DNA of 64,000 nt from Lineus longissimus (taxonomy: Eukaryota; Nemertea; Pilidiophora; Heteronemertea; Lineidae). The stretch lies in the NCBI RefSeq assembly GCF_910592395.1, contig NC_088315.1, positions 7,442,501-7,506,500 on the forward strand, written 5' to 3'. The notes below the pieces were generated by a model that was not told the origin of the DNA, did no database searches, and was given only the letters and a program-made list of their open reading frames with translations. Position numbers and translations under genes: made by a program. The stretch's first letter is position 1. The number at the start of each line of letters is the position of its first letter. Positions 36,042-49,900 of this stretch are shown here, in pieces.

Positions 36042-39000
36042 TCAGTTACTATGATGCTCAACGGTACATCACATCTATGGCACAGAGAGCAGATGATCAA
36101 ATGTCGGAGAACGGTTTCTTCATTCCCGAAAATATCCAGCCAGGATTATTTTCCCACTTCGCATTTGATAATCTGGACTTCCATGAAAATACGCTTGACG
36201 GAAAAACCACCCATGGGACCACTCACATAATCTACCAATATGCAGAGGACCAGGCTGAAAGTTTTAACACATCATGCACCATTCCACTAAAGAAGCCAAG
36301 GAGGATGTCTCTTCCCACTGCAGACTCATTCCAAACCAAACCAAGCATGTTAACATTGAAGGATCGTCAAAAAAGTCGGTCTCTAGCGGGAATGAAGCTT
36401 GTTCCAGATGTGAAAGCAGATGACAGTGAAGTAGCCAGACGTAACTTCATATTCAACCTGTGTCAACTAGGTTCCACAGAGCTGTTGGATGTAGATGACT
36501 CAAAGCCTACCACTTGGAGGAGGTTCCATGAATCAATGGTATGGGAAAATGAAGAGAAAACTATCATTGGCTATGGTCCTTTCTTCCCCGAGTCGCCCAC
36601 TAATCCTGATGTCATTGTGGAATCCGTCAATTACTGCACAGCAGTTGCAAAACAGCTTGGACAAGAGCACTGTATCATTACCTGTGACCAAGCTATCTAT
36701 GAAATAGTCTTGGCACTTCAAAAGAAGCACCCTGATAAATACGGACATATCATCCTGCGCATGGGTGGTTTCCACATTGCCATGAATTTCCTTGGCGCTG
36801 TTGGTCATATGATGAAAGGGTCAGGTATAGAGGATATCATGGTTGAGGCTGGCATATGCCAGACGGGTACGGCAAACAAGTTACTTGATGGAAAAGATTA
36901 CTACGCTATGATACATGCGCATGCTGTGATTGAGAAAGCAGTTTTCACACTGCTTTGGGAGTCGTTTGAATCATGGGTTAGTGCAGAAGACCAGGAATTG
37001 GATGACTTTTCTTCTCTGTCCACCCACTTGGATGATGTGAACAGAGCACTAGCTGATGGGGAGCATGTAGCTTTTTCGGAAAACTTCACTGACGTACTTG
37101 AGAGAATGAGGAACAGATTGGATGCCTTCGCCAAAGCAATCGATTCGCCGACTGCTAAACTATGGCTGATGTACTTGGACATGATGCAAATCCTGAATAA
37201 ATTCATAGCAGCTGAAAGGGCAGGAGTTTGGGACCTGCACATCCAAGCAACTGAAGAAATGATGCCATATATTGTGGCTGCTGGCCATAATAAGTACACA
37301 GCTTGTCTTCCTCACTACCTTGAATCTATGAGGAATCTTCCAACTGCAGTGCAATTACAGTTCCAGAAGGGCAACTTCACAGTCCGGCGACAGCAGGGGA
37401 AATTCAATGGTGTGTGGTCCGACATGGCCCTAGAACAAACCTACAACAAGGATGCCAAAACAAAATTGCTGCAGGGAATTTCCCAGAGAAAAGACACTAT
37501 TGCTAAGTATTTGCGAGCGTTACCATCACTGACATCAGTTTCAGAGAAGACCCTAGAAATGGCGCACATGGGAGGCGAGCAAAAGCGTTCAGAGTCCAGT
37601 GAATCAGAAAGAGACAGAAAGTTGATGCAAGTCAAAAAGGCGTTAATAAAAGAAGCTATGGTGGATCCCTTTTCACCATCTAGTGATGATCTGGTTAACA
37701 TCTCATCTGGACAGGCCACTCAATCGAAGGAACTCGTAGAAGCAAAGCAGAGAGGCTTGGATGCATTGGGTAAGGCTCAAGATTGCAACGTAGAGAAGGT
37801 AGTTCCGGTTAGGTTGAAAACCTTTGTTGAAAAAACAACAAAGAAGCCGAAGCAGGCCCAAGTCAAGGAGCTCTATGCCGAGGAGCGACAGGTAGTGCGT
37901 AACCTTTGCTTTGCTGAGAATCTGGACCACAAGGAAAAGATTGACCAATTTTCTCATGAATGGACAAAATACCCAAGCTCCCTATTTGAACCAGACACGG
38001 AGCATCCCACTGGTTTTGCGATGAGAAAGGGGAACAAGGCTGACTATTCCACGATGCTAAAGACAGCAATGGCTGATGAATGGAAGGAACGAAGTGAACC
38101 AGAGCCAGGAGCTTCGATGAAGACAGTTTTTTTTGTTGATTTTATGGCATTCATCCAACGGTACCAGGACTGCAGCAGCACAACCTTTCTTGAGCTGTCA
38201 AACAAGTACCTTCATAAAATTATGATGATCAAGCCGAAAGACTGTGAAGTAGTGCATATAGTAGGTGATAGGTATGACATGGACCCGACGAAGAGTTTGA
38301 AAATGGAAGAGAGGTTACGCAGGCAGAAAAAGGCTCAAAGTTCCAAAATATACATTCCGCATGATAATCTGAAGCTTCCAAACTGGAAGATATTGGTGTC
38401 AAACCAGCAGAACAAACAGAATCTTGAAGAATATCTCTGCAAGGCATGGTCGGACAATTGGCAGCAAATTCCCAGCGGCTGTACTCTTATTCTTGGAGGC
38501 CTGTCTCAGGGAGCAGCTATGAAAGTGTCCAATGCAGGTGCCACAGAACTGGAGGACTTGGTATGTGATGAACACGAGGAGGCAGACACAAGGTTATTCG
38601 CACATATTGCCTACTCGGCTCAGAATGAAGGGTGCAAGAGAGCAATCATCTCAGCAACTGACACTGATGTGCTGTTGTTAGCCATTTACCATGTTTCCAG
38701 AATTGATGGTCTCACCGAACTATAGTTTAGAAAGCAAGATGATACTTACATACCATGTCACTGGATTTCAGTGTTTCTCGCAACTAACTACACAGATCTT
38801 ACCACTTCGACTATGCTCACCACGTATGCAATGACTGGTTGTGACAGTGTAAGCTACATCTTCAGATGTGGAAAGAAACGCGCCTTGAAAGTTACTCTAG
38901 AATGCAACGAGAGTTTGAAACCACTTGCCCAATTTGGGATGCCTGAATCTGGGATTGAAATCAGTGATGATGTACAAGAGGCCTCGCGGAAGTTTATCTG

Positions 39001-39436
39001 TGCTCTGTATGGAAAGAAGAACTTCTCTGGGTCAATTGATGAACTGCGCTGCCACCTCTTTCAAACGAAGAAGTCAGACATAAGGTCATTGCCACCAACG
39101 AGTGACGCATTCAACTTGCATCTGAGGAGGGCTTTATACCAGGCTTTGGTTTGGAAAAGGGCTTCCTTTGCATCACCAATGCTTCCCACTGCGACTGACT
39201 TTGGGAGAACACTTCACGGTGGCGCTCTCATGGCCTGCTTGATGACAAAAGCTCCGAAGCCGTCTCTACAGAGCACAAAATGCAATTGTCAGAAGGGAAG
39301 ATGCAGGTCTAACTGTCCTTGTAGAAAAGCACAACCAAGAGTCGCTTGCACTCTTGCATGCAGGTGCTGTGGAGACCCTCGCAACTGTGACAATAGGCCT
39401 ACAAGTGAAATTGACCAGGAGTATCTTGACTCTTAG
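35906..39436 (+). pseudogene. Academ-like transposase frame with one internal TAG
   Basis: One reading frame of 1,177 codons is open from 35,906 to 39,436 except for a single TAG at 38,723-38,725 after residue 939. The first ~45 residues lie in the inverted repeat; a likelier start is the ATG at 36,077 (MAQRADDQMSENG), or an upstream exon joined at the CAG near 36,044. Landmarks in order: a conserved-looking DNLDF...TLDGK...HGT near residues 88-110; VFFVDFMAFIQ near 745; VGDRYD near 788; EEADTRLFAH near 892; and SATDTDVLLLA near 915. After the stop come TGCDSVSYI...GKK and a cysteine-rich tail (CNCQKGRCRSNCPC, CRCCGDPRNC). The Asp/Glu motifs resemble a PIN/FEN-XPG-type nuclease. The TAG falls within ELxFRK, where a tryptophan (TGG) codon would fit, so a single G-to-A change probably disabled it. 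The copy is otherwise intact. Confidence 0.75.
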
Positions 39437-39708
39437 AACAAGGCTAACTGTTCTTATCTGCCATTGCTGTAAACTTTGGTTCCACTATGATGATAGAAGT
39501 TCATGTCCTGCTGGTATATAATACTCTGCTATACATATACATGTATAAATACATAACCATTTGTTGCTTTCATATGAAACAAATATACTATATCATGCAC
39601 TGTCAAGTTTTTATTGATCGTGAGATGATCTTTCTGTCGTCAATTTTGACTTAGGCAAGTCTTTGAACCTGAAGAGGGCATAAGGGGTTAAATTTGCAAA
39701 AACTGTGA
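39437..39708. other. Transposon 3' untranslated region
   Basis: AT-rich stretch between the transposase frame and the right inverted repeat. No feature apart from ACATATACATGTATAAATAC. No canonical AATAAA stands out. Confidence 0.4.
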
Positions 39709-40393
39709 CAAGAATTACTAGTCTAATAAAGTGAAAAATGATAGAATTAAAGTTGCCAGTGTTCATTATTGTGAATAGAAAGTGATTGTGATCAATAACT
39801 GCACCATTAAGTTTAATTAGTGAAAGGTGCTCATTTTTTAGCAATTTTCAAAATTTTGCCCCAAAACTGAAGGGGTTAATATAAAAGTCCTTTACCCCTG
39901 TTGCTTAGTTAGGTATCAAAAAACTACCCACTGGAGTGCTCTAGAATTCTGCATTAGTTGGCTTCCAATAGTCTAACTCACTTGGGCACAGCATGGCATA
40001 GAGTTTAGAGAGCCGTGGATTTTGACTTACCCCTTCCGCCCATGACCTTTTGACCTCTAGTTGACCCCAAATTGACCCAATTAGAAAACAATTGATCTCA
40101 AAATGTAGCACACCTTATAAGCTTTCCACAGATACCAAATATGATGGAAACATTTATGCGGAACCCTTTGAAAAATGCAATAACATTTGCCCTACCCCTA
40201 AATTTGGGGGCGATTTTCCACTGCTCCGAAAATACAAAAGTAGGCTGAAAAATTAGTTTCGCGGATGATTTGCCCGAGCAGGCCTCTGGAATCTGATGCA
40301 GAATGATCCACTCTACAAAAAAATGTTAGAAACAAAAGTATGTCATGACGTGACCCAGTTTTTGTGGACTGGGTGGCCTTGGCACCCCTACTA
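39709..40393 (-). repeat. Right terminal inverted repeat
   Basis: Mirror of 35,347-36,041. The minus-strand frame seen at 39,611-39,844 is the copy of the transposase N-terminus carried by this repeat, not a separate gene. It ends 534 bp from the LMF2 stop codon, so the insertion lies in or just beyond the LMF2 3' untranslated region. Confidence 0.9.
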
Positions 40394-40926
40394 TTATATA
40401 TGAGGGAAAAGTGTTAAAATTCGGTAAACTTTTTCAACAAATAAATAACACTTCCAGTCTTTATCTACATGTACCCTATCAAAATATCTGCGACTGAAAC
40501 ATATCCCGTCACACTTAAATAAATCAACAACTGAGGAACTTCTCTTTTAAGTACACTCTTGGTACTAACAAAGGCTGTTCTGAATCGAGAGGTGTCCTTG
40601 TTATAGAGGTCCAATCGAATACAGATGACAAATCTTGGACAAAATAGGTGTTGTTCTTTACAGGATAATGCCAATGCCAGAGAGAAGTGCAGACACCAGT
40701 ACACATCCTTCAATACTGTCCCCTACACCAGGATATGTGAGGACAATTCTGGCACACAGATACAGAAAACAGTGGGGAACAGAGTAAGACCTCAAACGGA
40801 CAAGCAACTTCATCAAGATATAGTACAGGCAGGGGTGAATGCAGAATACATGTAAGTGTTGTCCTTTAGAGGTAGTGTCCTGTAAATGGAGGTGTCCGCA
40901 ATTTAAACCGAGGTTCCACTGTCTCA

Positions 40927-43900
40927 TCACCAGATGATAGACATCATGTACCGCACAACCAGACCGGCCAAGAACAGCGATATAACGAAGTTAAACCCTT
41001 CCATTTGGCCAAGGTGGTCACGTAGAAGATGGATGTACTTGGCCAAGAAGTTTTCTCCAGGCGGTTTGGTGGGCTTCCCCTGGAAAAGAAGACCACACGT
41101 CAGACAACAAATTAAACTCTGTTGGGATAACCAGAACTATGATTCAGGCAAAGGTGCTATTATGAAAGTCTGCGACTGAATTTGTCTGAATTCTTGTTTA
41201 TTACCTACCCCAAAGATTTTCTGGTGCCTGAGATAATTAAGCAGCGTCGGTTCATCCTTGGTCAGAATGGGCAGATATTCACCCTTCTTCTCTCTCCACC
41301 ACCAGTCGGTACGCGAATGCCTGCAATGGAATATCATCCAGTCACATCATTTTATCAAATAAGAGCCCTTTATTAGGGACAAACTGGGAATCAGTGAAAT
41401 CGTTTCTGGGCCCTAGATAGGGTATCATATACCGGTACTTACTTTTTATGAGAAGGGTCTATAGACGTGAAATGGTAATGATAGAGATGAGCTCGCAGAA
41501 ACTTTGGAGGTTTCTCCGGGAATGGGTTATGGTCTATCAGCTCCATCACTGAAATAAACAGAAATATACAGAAAAATTATAAACTATACGGAGCTGTGGG
41601 CCACTCACAATAGTTCTATCCTGGCTTTAGCTGCTTAAAGAATTCAGCAGAACAGGTTGACCCAATCTGCCTGCGTCCTGCAATACTAATTGAACACAGA
41701 CTGAGGGGTGCCATAAACCTTGGCATGGACAGACTGCAAAACATTCGTCCCTCACTTGTGTAGGTAAAAGCCACAGGATTTCGCTGAGGTTTTGGCCGAA
41801 ACAACGACTTTATTCCTGGCAACCTTTTCTCTTTCACAATCATTGAAGGATAACTTTCGACGTTAGCACAAAGAGGCACTCATGCGCTGGCAGTTCGATG
41901 ACGATTTCACCAATTCCCAGCTGCGGTGGAGTTTCTTACCTTCCGGCTGTCCAGTCAGTATCCTATAGGCGAGGTTCACAAACCAGAGATTCTCTTGATA
42001 GCTGCCTAAAGAGGCAAACCACATCTGCCAGTCAAGTCTAGGCTGGTGGGGCGCTGCAAAGAGACCAAATTGTGAACATTTCACCTCAAATCCATGAACA
42101 TGTGCTCAAATTGGAGGCTTACATGCTGCTAAAATCGTGTTTTTGCAACTCAAGGTAAAACAGAAGTTAAGTCAAACACATACACGTAATCATTCAAATG
42201 AGTGGCACAAAGTCAATGAAATATGAAAAAGTATGTAAATAGATGTGTTGCTGCTAATATCTGTCAACTCAGTTCGGCAAATCTCATTTTATTACAATGT
42301 TGCTCTATTCTGCATCCATTGTCAGATTTCACAACTCAAGGTATTCAAAACTTTAATCAATATGATTAAGTCCAGCACATAATCATTCACATAAGGTGAA
42401 GTGCTATGCATCGAGTTACACAAATTCAATGAAAATATTGAAATATGAAAAAATGCGTGGATAGAACTTGAATATTCCTTGGCAAATTGCTATATTGTCT
42501 GTGCTGCCATCAGCCATTCTGGAATAAACTACCTCCGGGTTTACCTACCCACTATGGGAAGTTTCCTGGACACATTGCCAGGTTTGTAGAGGAATTCATA
42601 TTCCTTCCAACCGCTTTTCATGCTATTGCTACCCTCAAACACCACCTCAGGTCGCCCACCGACACCAGTCATTCTGAAAAATGAAGTTGGAAGATCTTCT
42701 TCAATGATAGGATTGGTGAAACGGTCATGAGTGGTTAGTGCATCACAAATTCACAATATACTTTGCCATCACACAGTTATTACGCATGCAAAGTCGCTAA
42801 AACTATTAAGCCTAAGTTAATATTTGTATTTGTATAACAGTCCACACAACAGAGTTGTTGAAATTCATAATCAGTCTGTATTTAATTAGAACTTTTCAAA
42901 TTCAAGTTCAATTTTCAAATTTCTTATGAACAGAATAGACCTTTAAGGAAAAATGAAAACAAATAACTAAAACCACCATAAAGTACTATACAAAGACACG
43001 TACATAACATAACAGCACGAATTCATAAAAATAGTCTTTATTTATTTTTTGAGAATAGACATGCGATTTCAATCTTCGTGAATGGAGATCATTTGCAAAA
43101 ATAAAATACTAGCAAAGATTTGGCAGTTTACAGTAACTAGGAAGCTCCAACGTCCCAACACGACACAGCTAGTACAAGCCACACCAAGCAGCACATGCAT
43201 CTACTTCTTAAAACATATCACCTCATCGAGTTTCTACTCTAATCTAATCAAAGCGTCTAACACAATTATAACCTTTTGTCGACCAGAGAACACGCACTAA
43301 AAGCTTTAATCAAAGCATTTTCATCCAAATCTCAATCAAGTTGATTATAGCGAAACGAAAGCTGCCCTTACGATCTGAATAGTCCGTAGTGGCTGGTTAT
43401 TTCAAAACGTTCAGTTTTTTCATACCAGTTTACGACAGAGGGCGAAAGACTGTGGTAGGTTTTAGCTTCTATGTAGGAGTAAGGCACCTAGAATAGAGGA
43501 AGGATAAACAAAACATAAAACATGGAGACAAAAAGATTCCGGTTGGCTATTCAATCAAAAGAAGATTGGATATCAGGAGTATGTGTGCTTCCCTAAGTAC
43601 ATAATACTTAAGGTGCAATTTGGTTAGTCCGGCTTAAATGAGTCGGTAGAAATATTCCTTTTTATGATGCAAAGGCGACTGGTCAGTGCTCAAGATAGTA
43701 TAAACCAAATGGCATAGAAACTGATAAACAGAACGAAAAAAGAACCCACCAAACCAGTCCATAAGAGAAAAAGAATTCTGCAGGAAAGCAAGCAAGCATG
43801 CAACAACTACCAATTGAGAAATGTAGTACGTCTAAGACTTCACAAGAGTTGAGAGTTTCATAGCCCTGAACATAATGTTTGTCAAGTAAATAATGTTCAC

Positions 43901-46900
43901 TGGGGTAATTTTTTTCTAACATACAGGAGCTGAGGCAAAAATGACTCCATCAGAGAAATTTTTTTTCAGAGGATCATCTGAACTGTGAAAGGAAACCTTT
44001 GATCCAAGGCAACCTCACCACTGTTCAACTCTATCTAATTTCTTGGATTTACCTTGGCAAAAAGCTCTCAACTTATGATCTATCTAAAACTCTCCTGAAC
44101 AACAAGCTACCTTCTAAACAGTCCGTAAGAACTTGTCAGGCGGAACTGACGAGTTCTCGCAAATAAATCCCGGACAGACGGATGTACGATCTCTTTTGAT
44201 TTCTTGTGTAAAGCTGGGGCATATGGAACCTGACAAACAAGTGATGGTCAGTAAATTTCTTGGACAAATTACGACCTAAGGGGATTTGATTGATAACTAC
44301 ACCATAGACAGCTCCTTCAAACCTAGAGAATCATTAGAACTTTAGAAAGTATATGTTTGAGAAGAATTTTCAAATTAAGCACTGATCCCGGAAAAATTAC
44401 CAGACTGTAAAGCAAGAACAAGCCATCTTTCACATAAATGATGAGTAGAACTAATTATTATGGACATTATCAAGTGATCACAAAGCTTTGAGAAGAGTTG
44501 ATCACCTAACATGCTTTGGTCATCCTTACGTACCAAACTGAGCGCAAACATTCCAGCGGCAGCAAATCCAAACACCACGCAGCCACAAAACGACCAGAGT
44601 TTCTTCAGCATGCCATCCTCTCTCCAACACCTATGTGTAGAGAAAAGCAAAAAGATGAGATATGAAAGTTAGTTACGGTATATTTGACACTGTTCGCTTG
44701 TTGTGACTAAAGTCCACATTTCAATTTTGTTGTCTTAGTGTTAAACAGTTGCTCATACACATTGATCAAACTGCCTTATAATCTAAACCGTCAACTTAAG
44801 TTCTCTCTAAGTGACTGGGAGAATCAATGTCTACAATGGAACAGTAGTCAAATGCACGTTCAAGAAGAGTAAAGCTCATCATTTTCATTTAATGTCCATG
44901 GAGCAAGGCACTGGAATTCCTCAGGATGCTCTGTAAACACCTAACTTATGACTGTCAGTATATCCCTACAGTACACCAAGACCAGTTGGTCCAATATCGA
45001 TTCTGCGCATCACACCTACCTTAGGACTGCTTGAATAATCTCAACACCAAGTCCAATTGCTCCAATATAGATTGTGAACGGCACTACTTTTTCCAAGAAT
45101 TTGTTGAAATCATCTTTGGTGAAAGCTGAAAAGGAAATGTTGTATCATTTGACTTTACAAGGCCGAGTGAAATCATTTTCTTGTTTCCTGTCCCAACCCA
45201 CCCGCACAAGATCATTTGACAATGGCGTTAACAATAAATCAATTTAATTTGCCTACTTTCAAGCTGATTAGATGATGAGAGAGACAGGCTTTCCGTCTCT
45301 TTCGAACCCAAGACCTGACACAAACAAGTCTTACCTATCTTTGACTCGATGGCATAGTCTTCGCGGTTCACTTTCAAATTGAAGTGTCTGATCGTGTTAA
45401 TAATAATGTAGACATAGGTGGAGATCATGAAGAACTTCTTGAACATTCGCAGGATGAAGCCAAGGTATGGTATTGATTCCAATGTGCTCGTCTCGGACTC
45501 TGAACGAAGAGAATATGCGGTTTAAAAAGAAATTTTGAATAATCCATACTTTGCTTTTCTTGCTGATCCCTGATTGAACAGAATAGCCATGATATATCAG
45601 TCACTTGAATGTCTCTTTTTCTGTCAACTCAGCATTTTTTGGAGGAAGAAATCATTTAAGAAGTATGACAGTTTATACTCAGGTTTGGCATTTCAGAAGT
45701 TACCATTTTGCATCGTTAAACAAATTTTCTACAATGATGTTATAGGTTCACAATTACAATTTGCTGCAAGTCCCATCAACTACAACGCCAGTCAATTCCT
45801 CTGCCACGGTAAGTCGACTTACTCGGAGAACGTTTGTAACTGCAGGCCAGCAGGAAGCCATCATCCAGCAGCGATATACACAGCGCCATTGTCAGCAGGT
45901 TGAAGAAGTTGTAGTTACCCGTCAGAATGATTAAAACTTGAAGGAGGATCTGGAAGATATGAGGCCAGAGGCATATATAGTTTGTTATTTCCTTGTTGAA
46001 AACAGGTAAAAATGAATCAGAGGGCATCTGTACTGTTAACTTACCAGTGTTCAGCTTTATTGTCCTTATAAGATGAATTTCTTCTTAAAACTTATCTCAG
46101 TTTCCTGATTTTTTACAACACCCTGGTTGTTTACCCAAATTTTATCAAGTATGATTGCATTCTGACAGCGATCTGAGCAGTGCCAGATTGATATACCAGG
46201 CCTATTGAGATGATAACCCCTGAGGAGGGTCCCCTGAACCATTAACAATCACCTTCAGTTGTCCCGAACGAATTGTGTCCAACATGTCCAAGCACAGACA
46301 GGACCGACCAATCATGGTTACGTTTGGACGACGATGATGGAGGCCACGTCATCGCATAGGCTCACGAGGGGAGCCAAAAAACATCCTGAATACTGCTATT
46401 CAGAAAATAAGATAGCATTCGGACAGCAATCTGAGCAGCACCAAAAAGGCCTAGTGAGATAACGCCTAAATTGGGTCTCATGAACCGTGAACAATATATC
46501 ATCCTTGATTGTCCTCGTAAAATGAAAATGTGTCCAAGCAGAGATGAGAACTGATCATGATAATTGAAGAGTTTTTGACATACTTTTAACAATTGGGTGG
46601 CATTAGATATCCAAGTGGCCAAGTCTTCTCACAATATTTGCATGTTATGTTAGCATTTCGTGACAATGTAACGCATACGTGTTTGTGTGGTTTTTTCCCC
46701 AATTTTATGTTGTATGCAGACAGTGAAAGGAGTATCACAGATAGTCACATACAGAAGACAGATTGAGGGATGTATCCATAGGCTACACTTTCGAAATCAC
46801 AACTCAGGTAAATTTAATATTTCTTTCCCAGGTAAGAAGGTAAACTTGCTAACAATGTCATTTAACTCCAGGAGTTCTGCCATATTAGCTATACACTGTT

Positions 46901-49900
46901 AATGGCAGGTAATTGTCAACTCAGAATTGCCCATCATAACCCTATTACGGTAGATAGCACACCAGAATAAGATATTAAATGTATACATTTTTATTATTCC
47001 TGCAATGCTCCCAATACAGATATGCCCTGAAGACATTGGAATATTGCATTGTAGGAGTTTGCCGATGTATCAAACATGAGTATTGAGAATCAATCAGTTA
47101 TGTGACGATGAACAAATATCGGGCTTGTCAGAATAACAAACGTTACTAATGCACTGATGGCACCTTGCAACAGGTATAACAGGTTAGAAATGCTAGCACC
47201 AATATAGCAACAAAGCAGACACTGTCTCGTACTGACAACCGTGTTGATTTTTGGATTATTTTCCGGATTTATGCGACAACTGATGGAGATAATTCAGAAG
47301 AGGCAATTCTATTATTTGTCCAGGGCAACATCATTTGGATTGGCACAAAAGTTCTGTGATACATTGATAGATAAAGCGCTTGTGTTATCAACTCATACCT
47401 GATGCTTGTTGAGTAAGTAATGATTGCCTATGCTAGCCCATCCAAGGGTCTGGATAATGCTCTACTGCTACCAAAGAAGTTTTTACAAATGGGTGATTTA
47501 TTTACTAGCTAATAGAATGATACATAGAAAAAAGGCTATTTTGCAGACAAAAGCCAAAGGCTTTAACCACTACAAAATGTGGTAACTTAACAGAATTTTA
47601 CAGAATTAAGAGGATTATTATGGAACGTGGGTACAGAAATACCAAAGAAGTTGTCATGAGTTTATACTTGGGGAGCAGAATGGATATGCTCACAACCCAG
47701 CCCATACCCTCAGCAGATATCTAACAGGTACATTGCCTTCTGCGAAACTGGAAGTGAAAGCAACTGTAAACAGTGAAAGAAATTTGAACATCTTTGTTGA
47801 AAACCTTGGGGCCAGTCAAAAGTAATGAAAATCTCAGACAACCGATTCAGTTTTTCTATCAAATATGGAAATGCAACAATTTTTAAATTTCTGTGACTAA
47901 AGTGTGAATATTTGCACTGGATTTCGAATCAAACACGTCCTAAAGCCTGTCAACATAAAATCAATTCAGTGGTCTTCAAAAGTAAACAAAATAACAAAAG
48001 GCCAACAAGTCATTTCTTACAAGCACAGCATTAGTGACATTTTCATGTAAAACATTGTATTGAAAATCATAGCCCAACAGGCTTTATATCAAAGGCACTG
48101 TGGCTATTATGAACATAAATATTATCAAAACTAACAAACCTGTAAAACAGAAAAAGGTAAAACAGCAAATTTGTTCAACTCAGAGTTACAAAACTAGTGG
48201 AATTAACTAATGAAAGATATAGTGAACACTTTGTTTGTTGTAAACCAGTGGCTTTCAAGGCAAGACCAGGGATAGCCACTTAAAGAAATTTCTCAAGATC
48301 TAACATTGATATCTCAGCCAATGCAGTACCACTCAAAAGGTATTGTCGCATTCTGTTAAGGTTTCAGTAAAAATCTTATCATGCTAACACCATCTTAATC
48401 TCAATCATGAAGCTTAACACCAACCTAATCTCAATCATTAATCTTAACTCCAACCTATTCTCAATCCTTAAGCTTTACTCCAACTTTTCTTCTTGCAGAA
48501 ACCACATGAAGTTCAATTCGAAATCGGCCGCCTAGGATGCATTAAAACTTTAATAGGATATAAACACAACGCTACAAGATGGTGAAGTCAGACCCAACCA
48601 AGAAGAAAACCACTGCCACACAGACACTTCCGGAGACACTGAAAGATGGGACCGAAAGTGCCTCAGATTTCCCTGACCAGTCGGGCAAGTCCACACAGGA
48701 TTCCAATCGGGATGGGAAGGGACGAGCAGTCGATATTGATGAAGGCCATGAGCCAATCAAAGGTGCAGAGAACAGTTCAAAAGATATTGGCGTAATATCT
48801 GATTCGCCTGCATCGCCCGATAGCAGCCATCAATCAAATATTGTATCAAATAAAGAAACCGCTGTAGCGATAAATACAGATGAGTTACACACGAGAACAA
48901 TCGCCGAGGATCAATATGAGTCCATTAGCAGAACGGGAGAGAAAAGCGAGGTCGATGTAGGGATAAATGCAACAGAACGGTCAAATGGAGGAGGTGAGGA
49001 CATGGATGGCGACAATGAAATGGATAAGGTTAGAGACAGCAAAATGGTTAAGGTTGGCAACAGAGAAACAGCTGAGGTTGACAACAGTGAAATGGAATAC
49101 TTTGCTAAGGTTGGCAAAATTGAAACAGGACTTGCTGAAAATCGAAGAGTAGAAGTTGGACATGATTCTGACTCGAATACAGGGCGACTTGCGCAGATAG
49201 GTGAAGTTGACAGTGCGGATGAACGCAGTGAGGACAACGTTCAGCTGACAGAGCGTGACGAGGAAGTGATGAAGAAGCCGGTGATTGTGCGGATACCGTA
49301 CGGAGGTGATGACGAGGTTGATGAGGAGTGGATGGCGATGGATCAACGAGTTGTCGGCTTCTTGGACGACGGTGAATGGAGCATCTCCACATTCAGCGAG
49401 GCTGGCGACTCGGATGAGGTGAGTAGAGATTCAGTAAAACTTTTTGTAATAAGCAAGTGAGAACATTTTAGAACAGGCAAAACTACAATTGCACTACCTC
49501 CAGTCTAAAAAGACTACACAGGTGGAGAGAATGGAGACCACTGAAGCCAAAAACATTATCTCTGACATCACAACATGGGCTGATATAAAAGATTGTCCCG
49601 AGGACGCCAAATCTTGTAGGTAGCTTTTCAAGCATGAAATAACATCAAAGTTTTTCATATAATTCACCAGTCTATAACTGTCACGGTGGGTTCCTGCCAG
49701 CACTCGGCCCAATAGGGAACCGCAATCATCAGACTGTGCCATTTTTACCCCTGAAATTGTGCGGAACACATAATTGGTTTTATCCCTTAACGGTCTGGAA
49801 TTTCTCTTCATGACACCACATGACGTGAGAAGTTTGCGGAAGTTTGGTTGAAAGAGAATCTCTGCTGTATGAAGAATTTACAGTATGCGACATACATACC

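Larger units (their letters stand above)
35347..40393 (+). mobile_element. Academ-like DNA transposon with ~690-bp inverted repeats
   Basis: A 5,047-bp element. The ends are TAGTAGGGGTGCCA and its reverse complement TGGCACCCCTACTA, directly flanked on both sides by TTA (35,344-35,346 and 40,394-40,396), a candidate 3-bp target duplication. After the first 14 bp, ~30 bp differ between the two ends; then about 640 bp match almost perfectly (35,390-36,041 against 39,709-40,349). A single long plus-strand frame fills the interior. Academ elements are known for 3-4 bp target duplications, an XPG/FEN-like nuclease region and a cysteine-rich region, all of which fit. The superfamily name is my inference. 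The high inverted-repeat identity indicates recent insertion or gene conversion. Confidence 0.8.

Noticed and set aside
39611-39844. 77-codon minus-strand frame starting like the transposase
   Set aside because: It is the mirror of the left inverted repeat.
41616-41879. 87-codon minus-strand frame between LMF2 exons 13 and 14
   Set aside because: It lies wholly within an intron, and the flanking exons join in phase without it.
45574-45903. 109-codon plus-strand frame
   Set aside because: It is antisense to LMF2 exon 7 (45,949-45,823), whose product matches the family.
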